Below, piece after piece: positions 9,301 to 16,200 of a DNA stretch of 64,000 bases. Location: positions 171,665 through 235,664 of the forward strand of contig CALKJO010000001.1 of the NCBI GenBank assembly GCA_937995825.1, given 5' to 3'. The position numbers and the translations under genes were made by a program. Every line of letters starts with the position of its first letter. Position 1 is the first letter of the stretch. This DNA comes from an uncultured Anaerolineae bacterium (lineage in GTDB: Bacteria > Chloroflexota > Anaerolineae > Aggregatilineales > Phototrophicaceae). Under the pieces are notes generated by a model. The model was not told where the DNA came from, did not search any database, and was given only the letters and a program-made list of their open reading frames with translations.

Positions 9301-9377
9301 TCCGCGCCGTCGCGTTCGACGCGGTCGGCAATCAGGCGGAAAGCCTGCTGACTGTCGAAGTGATCCGCTCAGGCTGA
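6375..9377 (+). CDS. Class A penicillin-binding protein homologue, transpeptidase motifs lost
   Basis: 1000-residue bitopic envelope protein. A basic cytoplasmic tail and TM helix (about 28-52) precede a GT51-like domain: VEDPDFWSATR (118-128, motif I keeps E119-D120 but lacks the usual His), PSITGRLVRN (degenerate motif II), REIMLVAEA and ILEWHLNTNDYGSEAYGIEAAA. A PBP transpeptidase fold follows (QPFVYLEGF, YTPTNVDG, NWTVGYTP), but SxxK reads VTLQ (429-432), SxN reads GLL (488-490) and KTG reads VSG (640-642). An Ig-like or BiPBP-type domain ends the protein (about 905-1000). The overall architecture equals PBP1a/1c, so a structural or regulatory role is more likely than peptide cross-linking. 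Weak residual glycosyltransferase activity cannot be excluded. The frame is intact over 3 kb, which argues against random decay. Confidence 0.85.
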   Translation: MGHAAIIIRRRRRRLERRAAAQKQRTLWTGFFAALLLICVLLPGGIVLGGTALIYRDSAALLPAPQSAPLSVSGGAARFYDASGTVEVYAARDPLGERRTWVTLDALPAYVVDATLLVEDPDFWSATRSDAFETLTRLWHNLLIGAPPPDPSITGRLVRNVAAAGLSAPFAQTERPWWASLLDRRTEGAAREIMLVAEATRRYTPAEILEWHLNTNDYGSEAYGIEAAAQIYFGKPAIALTLDEAALLAAIPTATQYNPFDNLAAAQARGRDALRALYTAGLIAQSDYEAALARQTPIQPGGLRPEVAPDYMLYARRQAETILNDLGYDGAAAITRGGLRIITALDLDLQRAGECILAAHLARLNGAPNPSACSAAAYLPPLESTQIVTAPIGAALPPDMGTLAIIDARTGTLRSMVGAAGAIAHQPGVTLQPFVYLEGFSEGLTAASMVLDIPMQFPGAREGLIYTPTNVDGLYRGPINLRDAMGAGLLPPAAAIANRQGMSSVIETAHLLGVNGLTDGIGDLMLLERGGRVSVLDMAAAYSVFAGMGKLRGAPVEPLGRGFRGRDPAAVIRIETGDGAPIWTYDLDDAAQCRTLSFCTNLLQDGLAYLINDILSDPTTRWTTIGQRSALELARPAAVVSGVTSDRVDNWTVGYTPQIVTAVHLGRMDGAALALDRYGVSGAAAVWRAIMEYAHARDALPVVGWARPASIVEAVVCDRSGMYPNTICPLRQEIFIDGTQPRPSMVDTYWQEYEINRQTRLLATASTPPELRTTARYFVPPAEALAWWRETGQPLPPTETDALTSASALDATRITAPAPFSYVGGVVQVLGAVDPVNLQFFQLAYGAGLNPTAWTDLSGQQTRFQPGAPLAVWDTSGLDGLYSLRLTLVRTDNSVERRIVQVTVDNQPPQISLNTDPPARLYRFPGESQIVLSAEARDNLAVDRVAFYHNGALLGADETAPYGFTYPITGVGRHEFRAVAFDAVGNQAESLLTVEVIRSG

Positions 9378-9383
9378 ATCAAA

Positions 9384-9410
9384 AGGGCGATCCATAGATT
9401 GGATCGCCCT
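9384..9410. terminator. Bidirectional hairpin terminator
   Basis: A perfect 10-bp stem (AGGGCGATCC / GGATCGCCCT) with a 7-base loop lies between the convergent PBP-like and FAS1 genes. Reading the minus strand, the stem is followed by a T-rich run (TTTTGATT), as expected for ending the FAS1 transcript. Confidence 0.7.
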
Positions 9411-9436
9411 CTCAAAGCAGAAACCGGTGCTGCCAA

Positions 9437-10414
9437 TTACATCGGGGGCAGGATGACCGCGTCGATGACGTGGATGACGCCGTTGACAGCGTCCACATTG
9501 GTGAGGATGATCTGCGCGTCGTTGATGAACACGCCGTCCTCATTCGCAGTGAAAGTGACCGACTCACCGTTAAGGGTTGGCACTTCCAACGTCATCATGT
9601 CAGCATCCATCAGCAGTTGGACGAGGACATCGTCATGAATGATCCCCTCCAAGACATGGTACAGCAGGATGTTGGTCACCATCTCAGCATCCGCCAGCAC
9701 TGCGTTCAGGGTCTCCTCGCCGAGCGCCGCGAAAGCTGCATCCGTCGGAGCGAACACGGTCAGTTCAGCATCGGCATTGCTTAGCGCTTCTAGAACTGCC
9801 GGGTCAGCCGCCTGCACCGCCGCCAGCAGCGCCGTGAACTCCGCGCCGTCTTCCATGCTGGCGAGATCGACGACAATTTCAGCAATCGTGCGGCTCTCCG
9901 GCAGGATGACCGCATCGATGACGTGGATCACGCCGTTGGCGGCGGTGATGTCAACCGCGACCAGATTTGCACCGTTGATCGTGATGCCCATGTCGGTCTG
10001 CGCGACATCAATGTACTGACCCTGGAGCGAAGCTCCGCTGAACGAACCGGCTTCCAGCGCCGCCGCAACATCCGCCGACATCACCACGCCGTCAACCACA
10101 TGGAAGAGCAGGATGTCAGTCAGCATCGCCTGATCGGCCAGCACCGCGTTGAGAGTCTCCTCTCCAAGCGCAGCAAACGCCGCATCGGTTGGGGCGAACA
10201 CGGTCAGGCTGGCTTCCGGGTTGCTCAAGGCTTCAAGGACAGCCGGATCAGCCGCCTGCACCGCCGCCAGCAGCGCGGTGAATTCCGGCGTTTCGCCGGT
10301 GGCAGACGCCACGACAATCTCAGCAATGGTGGGGACATCATCCTGAGCGAAAACCGGGAGGGCGAACGCCATCACAGCGACGAAAGCGACAAGTACACCG
10401 AAAAGCTTACGCAT
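9437..10414 (-). CDS. Secreted protein with two FAS1 (fasciclin) domains
   Basis: 325 residues. A clear Sec signal peptide (MRKLFGVLVAFVAVMAFALPVFAQ) is followed by two FAS1 domains at about 28-175 and 178-325. Both carry the family landmarks: FTALLAAVQAAD, LTVFAPTDAAFAALG (H1 box) and GVIHVIDAVILP (H2 box). The two domains are close to identical over the stretch FTALLAAVQAADPAVLEALS and again in EETLNAVLAD, pointing to a recent internal duplication. FAS1 domains are extracellular adhesion or protein-binding modules, so this is probably a cell-surface or matrix protein. No lipobox or anchor is seen, so it may be released. Upstream lies GAGG 10 bases before the ATG. Confidence 0.93.
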   Translation of the reverse strand: MRKLFGVLVAFVAVMAFALPVFAQDDVPTIAEIVVASATGETPEFTALLAAVQAADPAVLEALSNPEASLTVFAPTDAAFAALGEETLNAVLADQAMLTDILLFHVVDGVVMSADVAAALEAGSFSGASLQGQYIDVAQTDMGITINGANLVAVDITAANGVIHVIDAVILPESRTIAEIVVDLASMEDGAEFTALLAAVQAADPAVLEALSNADAELTVFAPTDAAFAALGEETLNAVLADAEMVTNILLYHVLEGIIHDDVLVQLLMDADMMTLEVPTLNGESVTFTANEDGVFINDAQIILTNVDAVNGVIHVIDAVILPPM

Positions 10415-10982
10415 GTTTTACAATCCTCACATACTTTGACACTAGCGTTACGACATGTTCACAAACTGGTTTGTACCGTAAACAACCATAGCTGCGAATT
10501 ATAAGAGACGCTAAAGCTCAGCCTGAAAGGAATATGAAGATCAACATTTCAAAATTAAAGCCTCATGAAAACCCATGAAAACGCACAAAGCAGATATAGG
10601 ACTTCGTCTTTCACGGATGTTTATTCACATATCATGCCCTGTCTATCCCAAGAGCTTTGTGGAGCCGCTGCTGGGCTGTGTGAACCGCGGCTCCGGCGCG
10701 CTTAGATCGGCGGCTGCGTATATCAAGCCTACGACAAGGATTTTTAATATAAATTTAAATTGTGGGATAAATGAAATTTGCGATAAATTTGCGATATATG
10801 GAGTCACAAGGGAGAAGTAATCAATTTCATAAATCATTTTATCCCAAACAATTTGCCGACTTTGCAGCGGCGCTTATCCTGCATTAAGGCTTCATCAGCC
10901 CCCTTATGATTGGGTGGCGCAGGAATGCGAATATCGCTACACTGAGGAGGTGTAACGCCGTCCTGAATTAAAAGAGGGAACT
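10415..10982. other. 568-base intergenic region with AT-rich island
   Basis: The region separates the divergent FAS1 and PH-domain genes. An inverted repeat ACAAAC-TG-GTTTGT at 10461-10474 lies in the FAS1 promoter zone and could be an operator. Bases 10735-10855 are strikingly AT-rich for this genome and contain an imperfect inverted repeat and an 11-bp tandem repeat (listed separately). The short open frames here have unusual composition and no recognisable protein, so I call no gene. Confidence 0.5.
10757..10854. repeat. Imperfect AT-rich inverted repeat with internal tandem repeat
   Basis: The left arm begins AAATTGTGGGATAAATGAAA (10757) and is matched by the reverse complement of the right arm, which ends CATTTTATCCCAAACAATTT (10835-10854), with small gaps. 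Inside, AAATTTGCGAT is repeated twice in tandem (10774-10784 and 10785-10795). It may be a regulatory structure or the relic of a small inverted-repeat element; no target-site duplication was evident. Confidence 0.5.
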
Positions 10983-11423
10983 ATGAGCGATCAACCTGCT
11001 CCACAGCCTGTCAATGCCCCGCTGCCACAGGAACCGGAGCGCTTAGTCGAGGAATTCAAAGCGACACGCATCAGCCTGGGATTCTGGCTTCCTGTGATCT
11101 TAACGTTCGGAATCTACTACGTGCTGTGGCATCGCTATAATAAGATCATCCTGACCACCCGCCGCGTCACGCAGATGCGCGGCAATCTCTTCACACAGAA
11201 TGAGACCACGATTAGCCTTCAGAACGTCACTGACGTGACGATCAACCGCTCGCTCATCGGCAAGATTTTGGGCTTCGGTGATATCATCATTCAGTCAGCG
11301 GGATCAGGGGCGTCGGAGATCGATTTTCGCGGCATTCGCGATCCGGAGCGCCTGCGCGAGCTGATCTACGATCTGCGCGATGGGCGGCTGGACAGCACCA
11401 ACTTGCAAACGCCGAAGCGCTAG
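10983..11423 (+). CDS. PH-domain (bPH2/YdbT-type) membrane protein
   Basis: 146-residue protein. After a Pro-rich N terminus, a hydrophobic hairpin (LGFWLPVILTFGIYYVLWH, about 36-54) anchors it in the membrane. A bacterial PH domain follows with the typical strands IILTTRRVTQMRGNLF and TISLQNVTDVTINRSLIGKILGFGDIIIQSAG. The order membrane segment then bPH2 is that of YdbS/YdbT-like proteins; the function is unknown, with membrane stress roles reported for some relatives. GAGGG precedes the ATG by about 5 bases. It is monocistronic and ends just before a strong hairpin at 11437. Confidence 0.82.
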   Translation: MSDQPAPQPVNAPLPQEPERLVEEFKATRISLGFWLPVILTFGIYYVLWHRYNKIILTTRRVTQMRGNLFTQNETTISLQNVTDVTINRSLIGKILGFGDIIIQSAGSGASEIDFRGIRDPERLRELIYDLRDGRLDSTNLQTPKR

Positions 11424-11436
11424 ACCGAGCCAAAGT

Positions 11437-11467
11437 CACCCCCATGCGAACTGACTGCATGGGGGTG
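11437..11467. terminator. Bidirectional hairpin terminator
   Basis: An 11-bp perfect stem (CACCCCCATGC / GCATGGGGGTG) with a 9-base loop lies between the convergent PH-domain and S9 peptidase genes. Confidence 0.65.
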
Positions 11468-11485
11468 GAGTGGATAATTTCAGGC

Positions 11486-13306
11486 TTACATCCCCAGCGT
11501 CTTGTAGGCGAATTCGAGCATCAGCGACTGATGTTCGATACTCTGCTCAACCACCTGCGAACCATGCCCCGCATCGAACCAGTGGACTTGAATCGGCTTC
11601 CCCAGTGATCTGAGCTTGTCTTCATACAAGCGCATCTGGCGCGGCGGACAGCGCGTGTCGTTGCTGCCCTGGATGATCAGCACGGGCGCTTGCAGCCGTT
11701 CGGCGTGTGTGATCGGGGATGCCTGACGGTGCGCTTCCGGCTTTTCTTCCGGCGTCCCGCCAAACAGCGCCCGCTGATAACCGCGCAGCGTGTCCGCCTG
11801 ATCTTCATACATCGTCACCCAGTCCGCAATTGCCACGCCCGCCATCCCGCCCGCCCATCGATCGGGGCGCAGGCTGAGCGCCTGCAATGTCAGATAGCCG
11901 CCGTATGACCAGCCCGTCAGCAGCACGGCGTCCGGTCTGGCGATCCCCTGCGATACCGCCCAGTCCCGCGCCGCCGCGATGTCATCGATTTCGAGCGTGC
12001 CGAGCTTCCCGTCAATCGCATGTTCGAACTCCCTGCCGAAGGTGGTAGACCCACGATAATTGATCGACAGGACAGCGAAGCCGTGATCGAGCCACGCCTG
12101 CTGCATCGGATCGAAGTCCTCGCGCTTGACCGCGGTCGGGCCGCCGTGCATCTCCAGAATCAGCGGATATGGGGCATTTCCCTCCGATGGCACGCCGAGC
12201 CAGCCCTGAATCTGCGCGCCGCCTGTCGATGGAAATGTTACTGACCGCAGCGGCGTCCCCAGCGGCGCATCACCACCTTGTAATAGCACGCGCCTGACCG
12301 ACCCGGTTACGCTGTCCAGCGCGATCAGGCGGCGCGGATACACGCTTGAATGGTGGATCGCCAGAATCTCTCCCGACTCCATGAATTCCGCCGCGTCAAA
12401 CACGCCAGACGGATGCGCCAGCCGGTTGAGTGTTTGAGTCGGCAGATCGTAGACGTAAAGCTGATTTTCCGCGCGGTTCAACCCGGACAGCAGAATCGCC
12501 TCCCCATCGCGCGACCAGCCGTTGGGAGAAAGCGCGCCCTCCACGTCCGGCAGCGGGATGTCCGTCCGTTCGCCCGTGCGGACATGCCAGAGCAGGGGAC
12601 GCTCATAACCGCTGATGTTCGATTCCGCCAGCAGCGTAAACGAGTCGCCCAGCGGCGCAAAGCGCATCGGTCTGATCGACCCGCCTTCGTCATACAATTC
12701 CTGAAGGACGCGCCCGCTGTTAGTGTACAGGCTGATCAGACCTGTATCGGTCGTGCCGCTGCGCTCAGTCGTCGCGATCACCGCGACATCGCCATCATGC
12801 GACAGCGCGCCGCCATACGCCAGCCGCTCCCCCGACCAGAGCAGACGCGGCACATCCAGCCCGCCATTGATCAGCTTTTCGATGACATAATAATGAAATT
12901 TGCCGCTGTGCGCCGCCATCAGCCCGATCATGTTGTTGCCCCGGCTCTCATGGATCGACCAGGAGGCATAGCGCGGCAGATCGGGCGTCATGTCCTCCGG
13001 TTCGCCGCCCTCAAAGGGAAGACGCACAAAATGACCGAGTTCATCGCCCTGTTCATCGCGCAGATGATAGATATATGCGCCGTCAACCGAGATCGCGCCG
13101 AAATTGACACCGGCAGGCTGATGCGTGATCTGGCGCAGCGCCCCGGTCTCCACATCCCAGGCATGAAGCTGGTAGATGCCGCTGACATTCGCGAACACGA
13201 TGCCGCGCTGCGCATTGGCACGGGCGATCTGCGCCCAAGCGATGGTATGGGCGCGAAAACGCGCCTTCCAGGGCGCATTCGGACTTAAATCGAGCGGTTT
13301 GGGCAT
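11486..13306 (-). CDS. S9 family (prolyl oligopeptidase/acyl-aminoacyl) peptidase
   Basis: Cytoplasmic serine peptidase of 606 residues. An N-terminal beta-propeller (about 20-335) shows repeated blades, for example IYQLHAWDVETGALRQITH and NQLYVYDLPTQTLNRLAHP. The C-terminal alpha/beta-hydrolase domain has HGGPTAV (oxyanion region), nucleophile Ser467 in GWSYGGY, acid in IQGSNDTRCPP and His in DAGHGS. These are the complete S9 triad. Such enzymes trim short peptides or acylated N termini; the propeller limits substrate size. No signal peptide is present. It is transcribed as a single gene, between a terminator and the LysM gene 100 bases upstream. Confidence 0.93.
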   Translation of the reverse strand: MPKPLDLSPNAPWKARFRAHTIAWAQIARANAQRGIVFANVSGIYQLHAWDVETGALRQITHQPAGVNFGAISVDGAYIYHLRDEQGDELGHFVRLPFEGGEPEDMTPDLPRYASWSIHESRGNNMIGLMAAHSGKFHYYVIEKLINGGLDVPRLLWSGERLAYGGALSHDGDVAVIATTERSGTTDTGLISLYTNSGRVLQELYDEGGSIRPMRFAPLGDSFTLLAESNISGYERPLLWHVRTGERTDIPLPDVEGALSPNGWSRDGEAILLSGLNRAENQLYVYDLPTQTLNRLAHPSGVFDAAEFMESGEILAIHHSSVYPRRLIALDSVTGSVRRVLLQGGDAPLGTPLRSVTFPSTGGAQIQGWLGVPSEGNAPYPLILEMHGGPTAVKREDFDPMQQAWLDHGFAVLSINYRGSTTFGREFEHAIDGKLGTLEIDDIAAARDWAVSQGIARPDAVLLTGWSYGGYLTLQALSLRPDRWAGGMAGVAIADWVTMYEDQADTLRGYQRALFGGTPEEKPEAHRQASPITHAERLQAPVLIIQGSNDTRCPPRQMRLYEDKLRSLGKPIQVHWFDAGHGSQVVEQSIEHQSLMLEFAYKTLGM

Positions 13307-13410
13307 GAGCTGTCTCCTGCTCTGCGAAAGATATAGGCAGATTGTAGATCAAAACAGGGCATTCCGAAGAATGCCCTGCGCAAATTCGCCCGGTATTCAT
13401 CCGGTCGTCC

Positions 13411-14154
13411 TCAGAACACGGGACACGATCCCGCCAGACTGACCTGCATCGTCGTCGCCGACAGCCAGCCGGTGATCGATCCGGTATCGACCTGATACCA
13501 CTGGAAGCCGGAGGCATCTATCGTCCGGTTGCGGACACTGACCTGCTGCCCGGCAGCCAGCGCGCCCACCACCGCCGAGGTGAAGTCCGGCGTCTGATAG
13601 AGCGCAAAGTTGGTCAGCGGCGTCAGGACGCAGCCCGCCGGCACAGGCGGCGGAGTCGGAGGCGGCGGGACATATGGCGGCGGCACGGGCGGCGCATAGC
13701 CGCCTAAGCCGGGGATGCGCAAGCCCTGTCCGGCAAAAATCCGGTTCGGGTTGGCGAGGCCGTTCGCCTGGACGATGCTCTGCTGCGTCACGCCGAAGCG
13801 TGCCGCGATTGCCACCAGCCAGTCGCCATGCGCGACGATGTAGGTGTTATTGTTGATCACATACCCCCTCGCCCGCGCGCGCGGTCCTCGATCAAACACA
13901 CCGCCCGTCCCACAGCGGTTCGGCACTGTGATCGTGATCCCCGCGTAGAGCAGATTGGGATTGGACCCGATGATATGCGCGTTCAGCGCGTAGATTTCCT
14001 GCCAAGTCGTGCAGTAACGCGCTGCAATCCTCGCCAGGCGATCCCCAGGCTTCACGGTATATGTGATGTAGGTCTGCGCCGCTGTGGGCAGCGCGCTGAG
14101 CAGCATCAGCGCCCCGACCAGCGCGACCGCAATCCCCCACTTTCGCTTGAACAT
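13411..14154 (-). CDS. Secreted LysM/SH3-like peptidoglycan-binding protein
   Basis: About 247 residues. A signal peptide (WGIAVALVGALMLLSALPTAAQ) is followed by two LysM modules: YTVKPGDRLARIAARYCTTW... (about 32-80) and YIVAHGDWLVAIAARFGVTQ... (about 104-148). A Pro-rich linker (PPVPPPYVPPPPTPPPVP) and a C-terminal bacterial SH3-like domain (NFALYQTPDFTSAVVGALAAG, then WYQVDTGSITGWLSA) complete it. LysM binds N-acetylglucosamine-containing glycan, so this protein probably sits at the cell wall; no catalytic domain is present. The ATG at 14154 is chosen because GGGAGAG lies at the right distance; an ATG at 14160 would be too close to it. Confidence 0.88.
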   Translation of the reverse strand: MFKRKWGIAVALVGALMLLSALPTAAQTYITYTVKPGDRLARIAARYCTTWQEIYALNAHIIGSNPNLLYAGITITVPNRCGTGGVFDRGPRARARGYVINNNTYIVAHGDWLVAIAARFGVTQQSIVQANGLANPNRIFAGQGLRIPGLGGYAPPVPPPYVPPPPTPPPVPAGCVLTPLTNFALYQTPDFTSAVVGALAAGQQVSVRNRTIDASGFQWYQVDTGSITGWLSATTMQVSLAGSCPVF

Positions 14155-14435
14155 GGGCATCTCTCCCAATTATTTTTTTCAAAAAACTATCTACAGTCTA
14201 GCACTTTCCCTCAAATCTGTATCATACTCTTGCTGAATTCTCGATGACGATCACCCTACGCCTGCGTTTGATTTCAGCTTCAACGAGGTTAAAAAAACAG
14301 TTCAAGCGCCAACCAGGAAACGATGACATTATGCCGCCGGTTCTTCCAGGCTTAGCCGCTGCGTTTAGATTTTTGGAAGCGCTTGCCCTGCCTGTTTTTC
14401 TTATCCCTCATTCATGCACCAGAGAAAAACTGCCC
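14155..14435. other. Intergenic region without a recognisable gene
   Basis: Together with the leader up to 14522 this is about 370 bases between divergent genes. A 67-codon open frame (14244-14447) has no family signature and runs into the promoter of the decarboxylase, so I do not call it. The minus-strand side should hold the LysM gene promoter, but no box stands out clearly. Confidence 0.4.
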
Positions 14436-14441
14436 TATAAT
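14436..14441 (+). promoter_or_regulatory. Perfect -10 box upstream of the decarboxylase leader
   Basis: TATAAT at 14436-14441; the best -35 candidate (TTCATG, 14411-14416) is poor and at 19 bases. Transcription from near 14448 would run straight into the hairpin at 14457, leaving a leader of about 75 bases before the ATG. Confidence 0.45.
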
Positions 14442-14456
14442 GCGTAATGTTGCCAA

Positions 14457-14495
14457 ACGCACGGGGCGGATGACCGCCTGCCGTGCGTCATTTTT
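14457..14495 (+). terminator. Intrinsic terminator or attenuator in the decarboxylase leader
   Basis: ACGCACGG pairs with CCGTGCGT, extended internally by GGCGG/CCGCC around an ATGA loop, and is followed by CATTTTT. This is a textbook intrinsic terminator (stem about 13 bp, GC-rich, then a T run). Its place between a perfect -10 box and the decarboxylase start makes premature termination the likely mode of control. Otherwise it would end a short upstream transcript. Confidence 0.7.
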
Positions 14496-14522
14496 CCTTA
14501 ATGGAGGGATCGTTAAAACGGG

Positions 14523-15698
14523 ATGAAACATGTCCACCTGGACACTATACTGCACGACACACTGACAACCACCCCCGCCTTGATCGTCGATTTTGACCTC
14601 ATCCGCCAAACGTATGACCGTTTCGTCGAAGCGTTCCCCAACAGCCACATCACCTATGCGATGAAAGCCAACGCCAATCCGCTGGTGGTGCGCGCATTGG
14701 CTCAAAAAGGCGCTGGCATGGAAATCGCGTCGCTGGCGGAACTCAAGCTGGCGCTCAATGCCAGCGTGCCTGCTGACAGGATCATCTGCTCGAATCCGAT
14801 CAAGAATCCGCTTTTCCTGATGCATTTACACGACAGCGGCGCATACGCGATGGTGGCGGACTCGGTCGATGAGATCGACAAGATCGCCCAGCACGCCCCC
14901 GGCAGCCGGGTTTATCTCCGTCTGGCGGTCGATAACACGGGCAGCGTGCTGCCGCTGGCGGGTAAGTTCGGTGTCGATGCCGATTTGGCGCTGACGCTGT
15001 TCGATCTGGCGCACGAACGCGGTTTGCAGCCGATTGGGCTGTCGTTCCATGTCGGGTCGCAGTGTCTTAACCCGGATAATTGGGTCAATGCCGTTCGCGC
15101 CTGCGGCGCAGTCTGGACGGCGGCGCTGGAGCGCGGTCACCACCTGTATTTCCTGGACATCGGCGGCGGCTTTCCAGCAGGACATTATCACACGCCGTCG
15201 ATCCCGACGATTGAGGCGATTGGCGCGGCGGTCATGGCGGCGGTCGCGCAGCACATCCCAACGACGGATAATCTGATGCTGGTGCTGGAACCTGGGCGCG
15301 GTATGGTCGGCGAAGCCGGTCGGCTGCTGACCACCGTTGAAGGCAAGGCGCGGCGCGGCAATGAAACCTGGCTGTATCTGGACGCGGGCGTTTTCAACGG
15401 GCTGATGGAGACCTATGAGGGCTTTCCGCCAGTTGTGCATCCGCTGCGCGACATGCTCGGCGAAGGCGCGGCGCGCCCGATGATGATCTACACGCTGGCG
15501 GGTCCGTCCTGCGATTCGTGCGACGTGATCGCGCGCAATGTCCAGCTTCCGCTGATGAACATCGGCGAGCGGTTGGTGTTTTACGACGCCGGCGCATACA
15601 CCAACGAATACGCGGCGGCGTTCAACGGCTTCCCAATCCCGCAGTTCATCCCGATCAACCTTGATGTGCAGGAAAGCGTGACGGCAGGCGTTAACTGA
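14523..15698 (+). CDS. PLP-dependent ornithine/diaminopimelate-type decarboxylase
   Basis: Fold-type III PLP decarboxylase of 391 residues. K48 in TYAMKANANP binds PLP. SFHVGSQC, DIGGGFPAG and EPGRGMVGEAG form the phosphate and cofactor pocket. GPSCDSCDVI (C330/C333 region) and YDAGAYTNEYAAAFNGF supply the second active-site face from the neighbouring subunit. The short length, the GPSCDSCDV segment and the FNGF ending are those of eukaryotic-like ornithine decarboxylases rather than LysA. It therefore probably makes putrescine from ornithine; lysine or arginine specificity cannot be excluded. It is monocistronic, preceded by AATGGAGGGAT as ribosome site, with a strong hairpin in its leader. 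Confidence 0.88.
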   Translation: MKHVHLDTILHDTLTTTPALIVDFDLIRQTYDRFVEAFPNSHITYAMKANANPLVVRALAQKGAGMEIASLAELKLALNASVPADRIICSNPIKNPLFLMHLHDSGAYAMVADSVDEIDKIAQHAPGSRVYLRLAVDNTGSVLPLAGKFGVDADLALTLFDLAHERGLQPIGLSFHVGSQCLNPDNWVNAVRACGAVWTAALERGHHLYFLDIGGGFPAGHYHTPSIPTIEAIGAAVMAAVAQHIPTTDNLMLVLEPGRGMVGEAGRLLTTVEGKARRGNETWLYLDAGVFNGLMETYEGFPPVVHPLRDMLGEGAARPMMIYTLAGPSCDSCDVIARNVQLPLMNIGERLVFYDAGAYTNEYAAAFNGFPIPQFIPINLDVQESVTAGVN

Positions 15699-15714
15699 AG
15701 ATGAGGCAGCGCTT

Positions 15715-16200
15715 TTAAGGCGTGACGACAGGGCGCTGATCGGCGCGCAGTCGCGGTTTGAGCAGCAGTCGCGCTGCCACAAAAGTTGTGGGGACAGTGA
15801 TGCAGATCACAATGACGGGGGCAAATGCCGCGTCTATGCCCAAATCGTCGATCAGCAGCGCCGACAGCGCCATCGTCAGCGCATACTGCAGCAGATACAC
15901 CAGCGGAAATTGAACGGCTTTGCGCCAGCGCAGCGGCTGACGAAAGACATAGCGCGCATTGATGTAGTAAGCGGTGAAGATGCCAATAGCATAGCTGACC
16001 GTACTGGCGATCTGCCAGGGTGTGATCACCAGCAGAAGCAGATAGATACCGTAGGTCATGGCGGTGTTCACGCCGCCGCCTACGATATAGCGCACAATCT
16101 CGCGCCGCCACAGCTTTAGCGCCAAGCTGCGCAGACAGCGCTTGACCGACTCAGCCTCCAGCGCCAGACCGAAGGCTAATATCCGCTCAGTAGACTTCAT
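15715..16200 (-). CDS. GtrA family membrane protein
   Basis: 161 residues with four predicted TM helices and the GtrA signature: EIVRYIVGGGVNTAMTYGIY (TM1), SYAIGIFTAYYINARYVF (TM2), then two further helices. GtrA-like proteins are thought to flip polyprenyl-phosphate-linked sugars across the membrane for the GtrB-type GT2 partner, which here is the gene immediately upstream, overlapping by 14 bases. It is the last gene of the six-gene surface-glycan operon starting at 20965 and converges on the decarboxylase with only 16 bases between stops. Confidence 0.88.
   Translation of the reverse strand: MKSTERILAFGLALEAESVKRCLRSLALKLWRREIVRYIVGGGVNTAMTYGIYLLLLVITPWQIASTVSYAIGIFTAYYINARYVFRQPLRWRKAVQFPLVYLLQYALTMALSALLIDDLGIDAAFAPVIVICITVPTTFVAARLLLKPRLRADQRPVVTP

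Noticed and set aside
10575..10837. Two short open frames in the AT-rich intergenic region
   Set aside because: Composition is unlike coding sequence here, and they overlap the inverted repeat.
14244..14447. Small open frame before the decarboxylase promoter
   Set aside because: No ribosome site or family match, and it runs through the TATAAT box.
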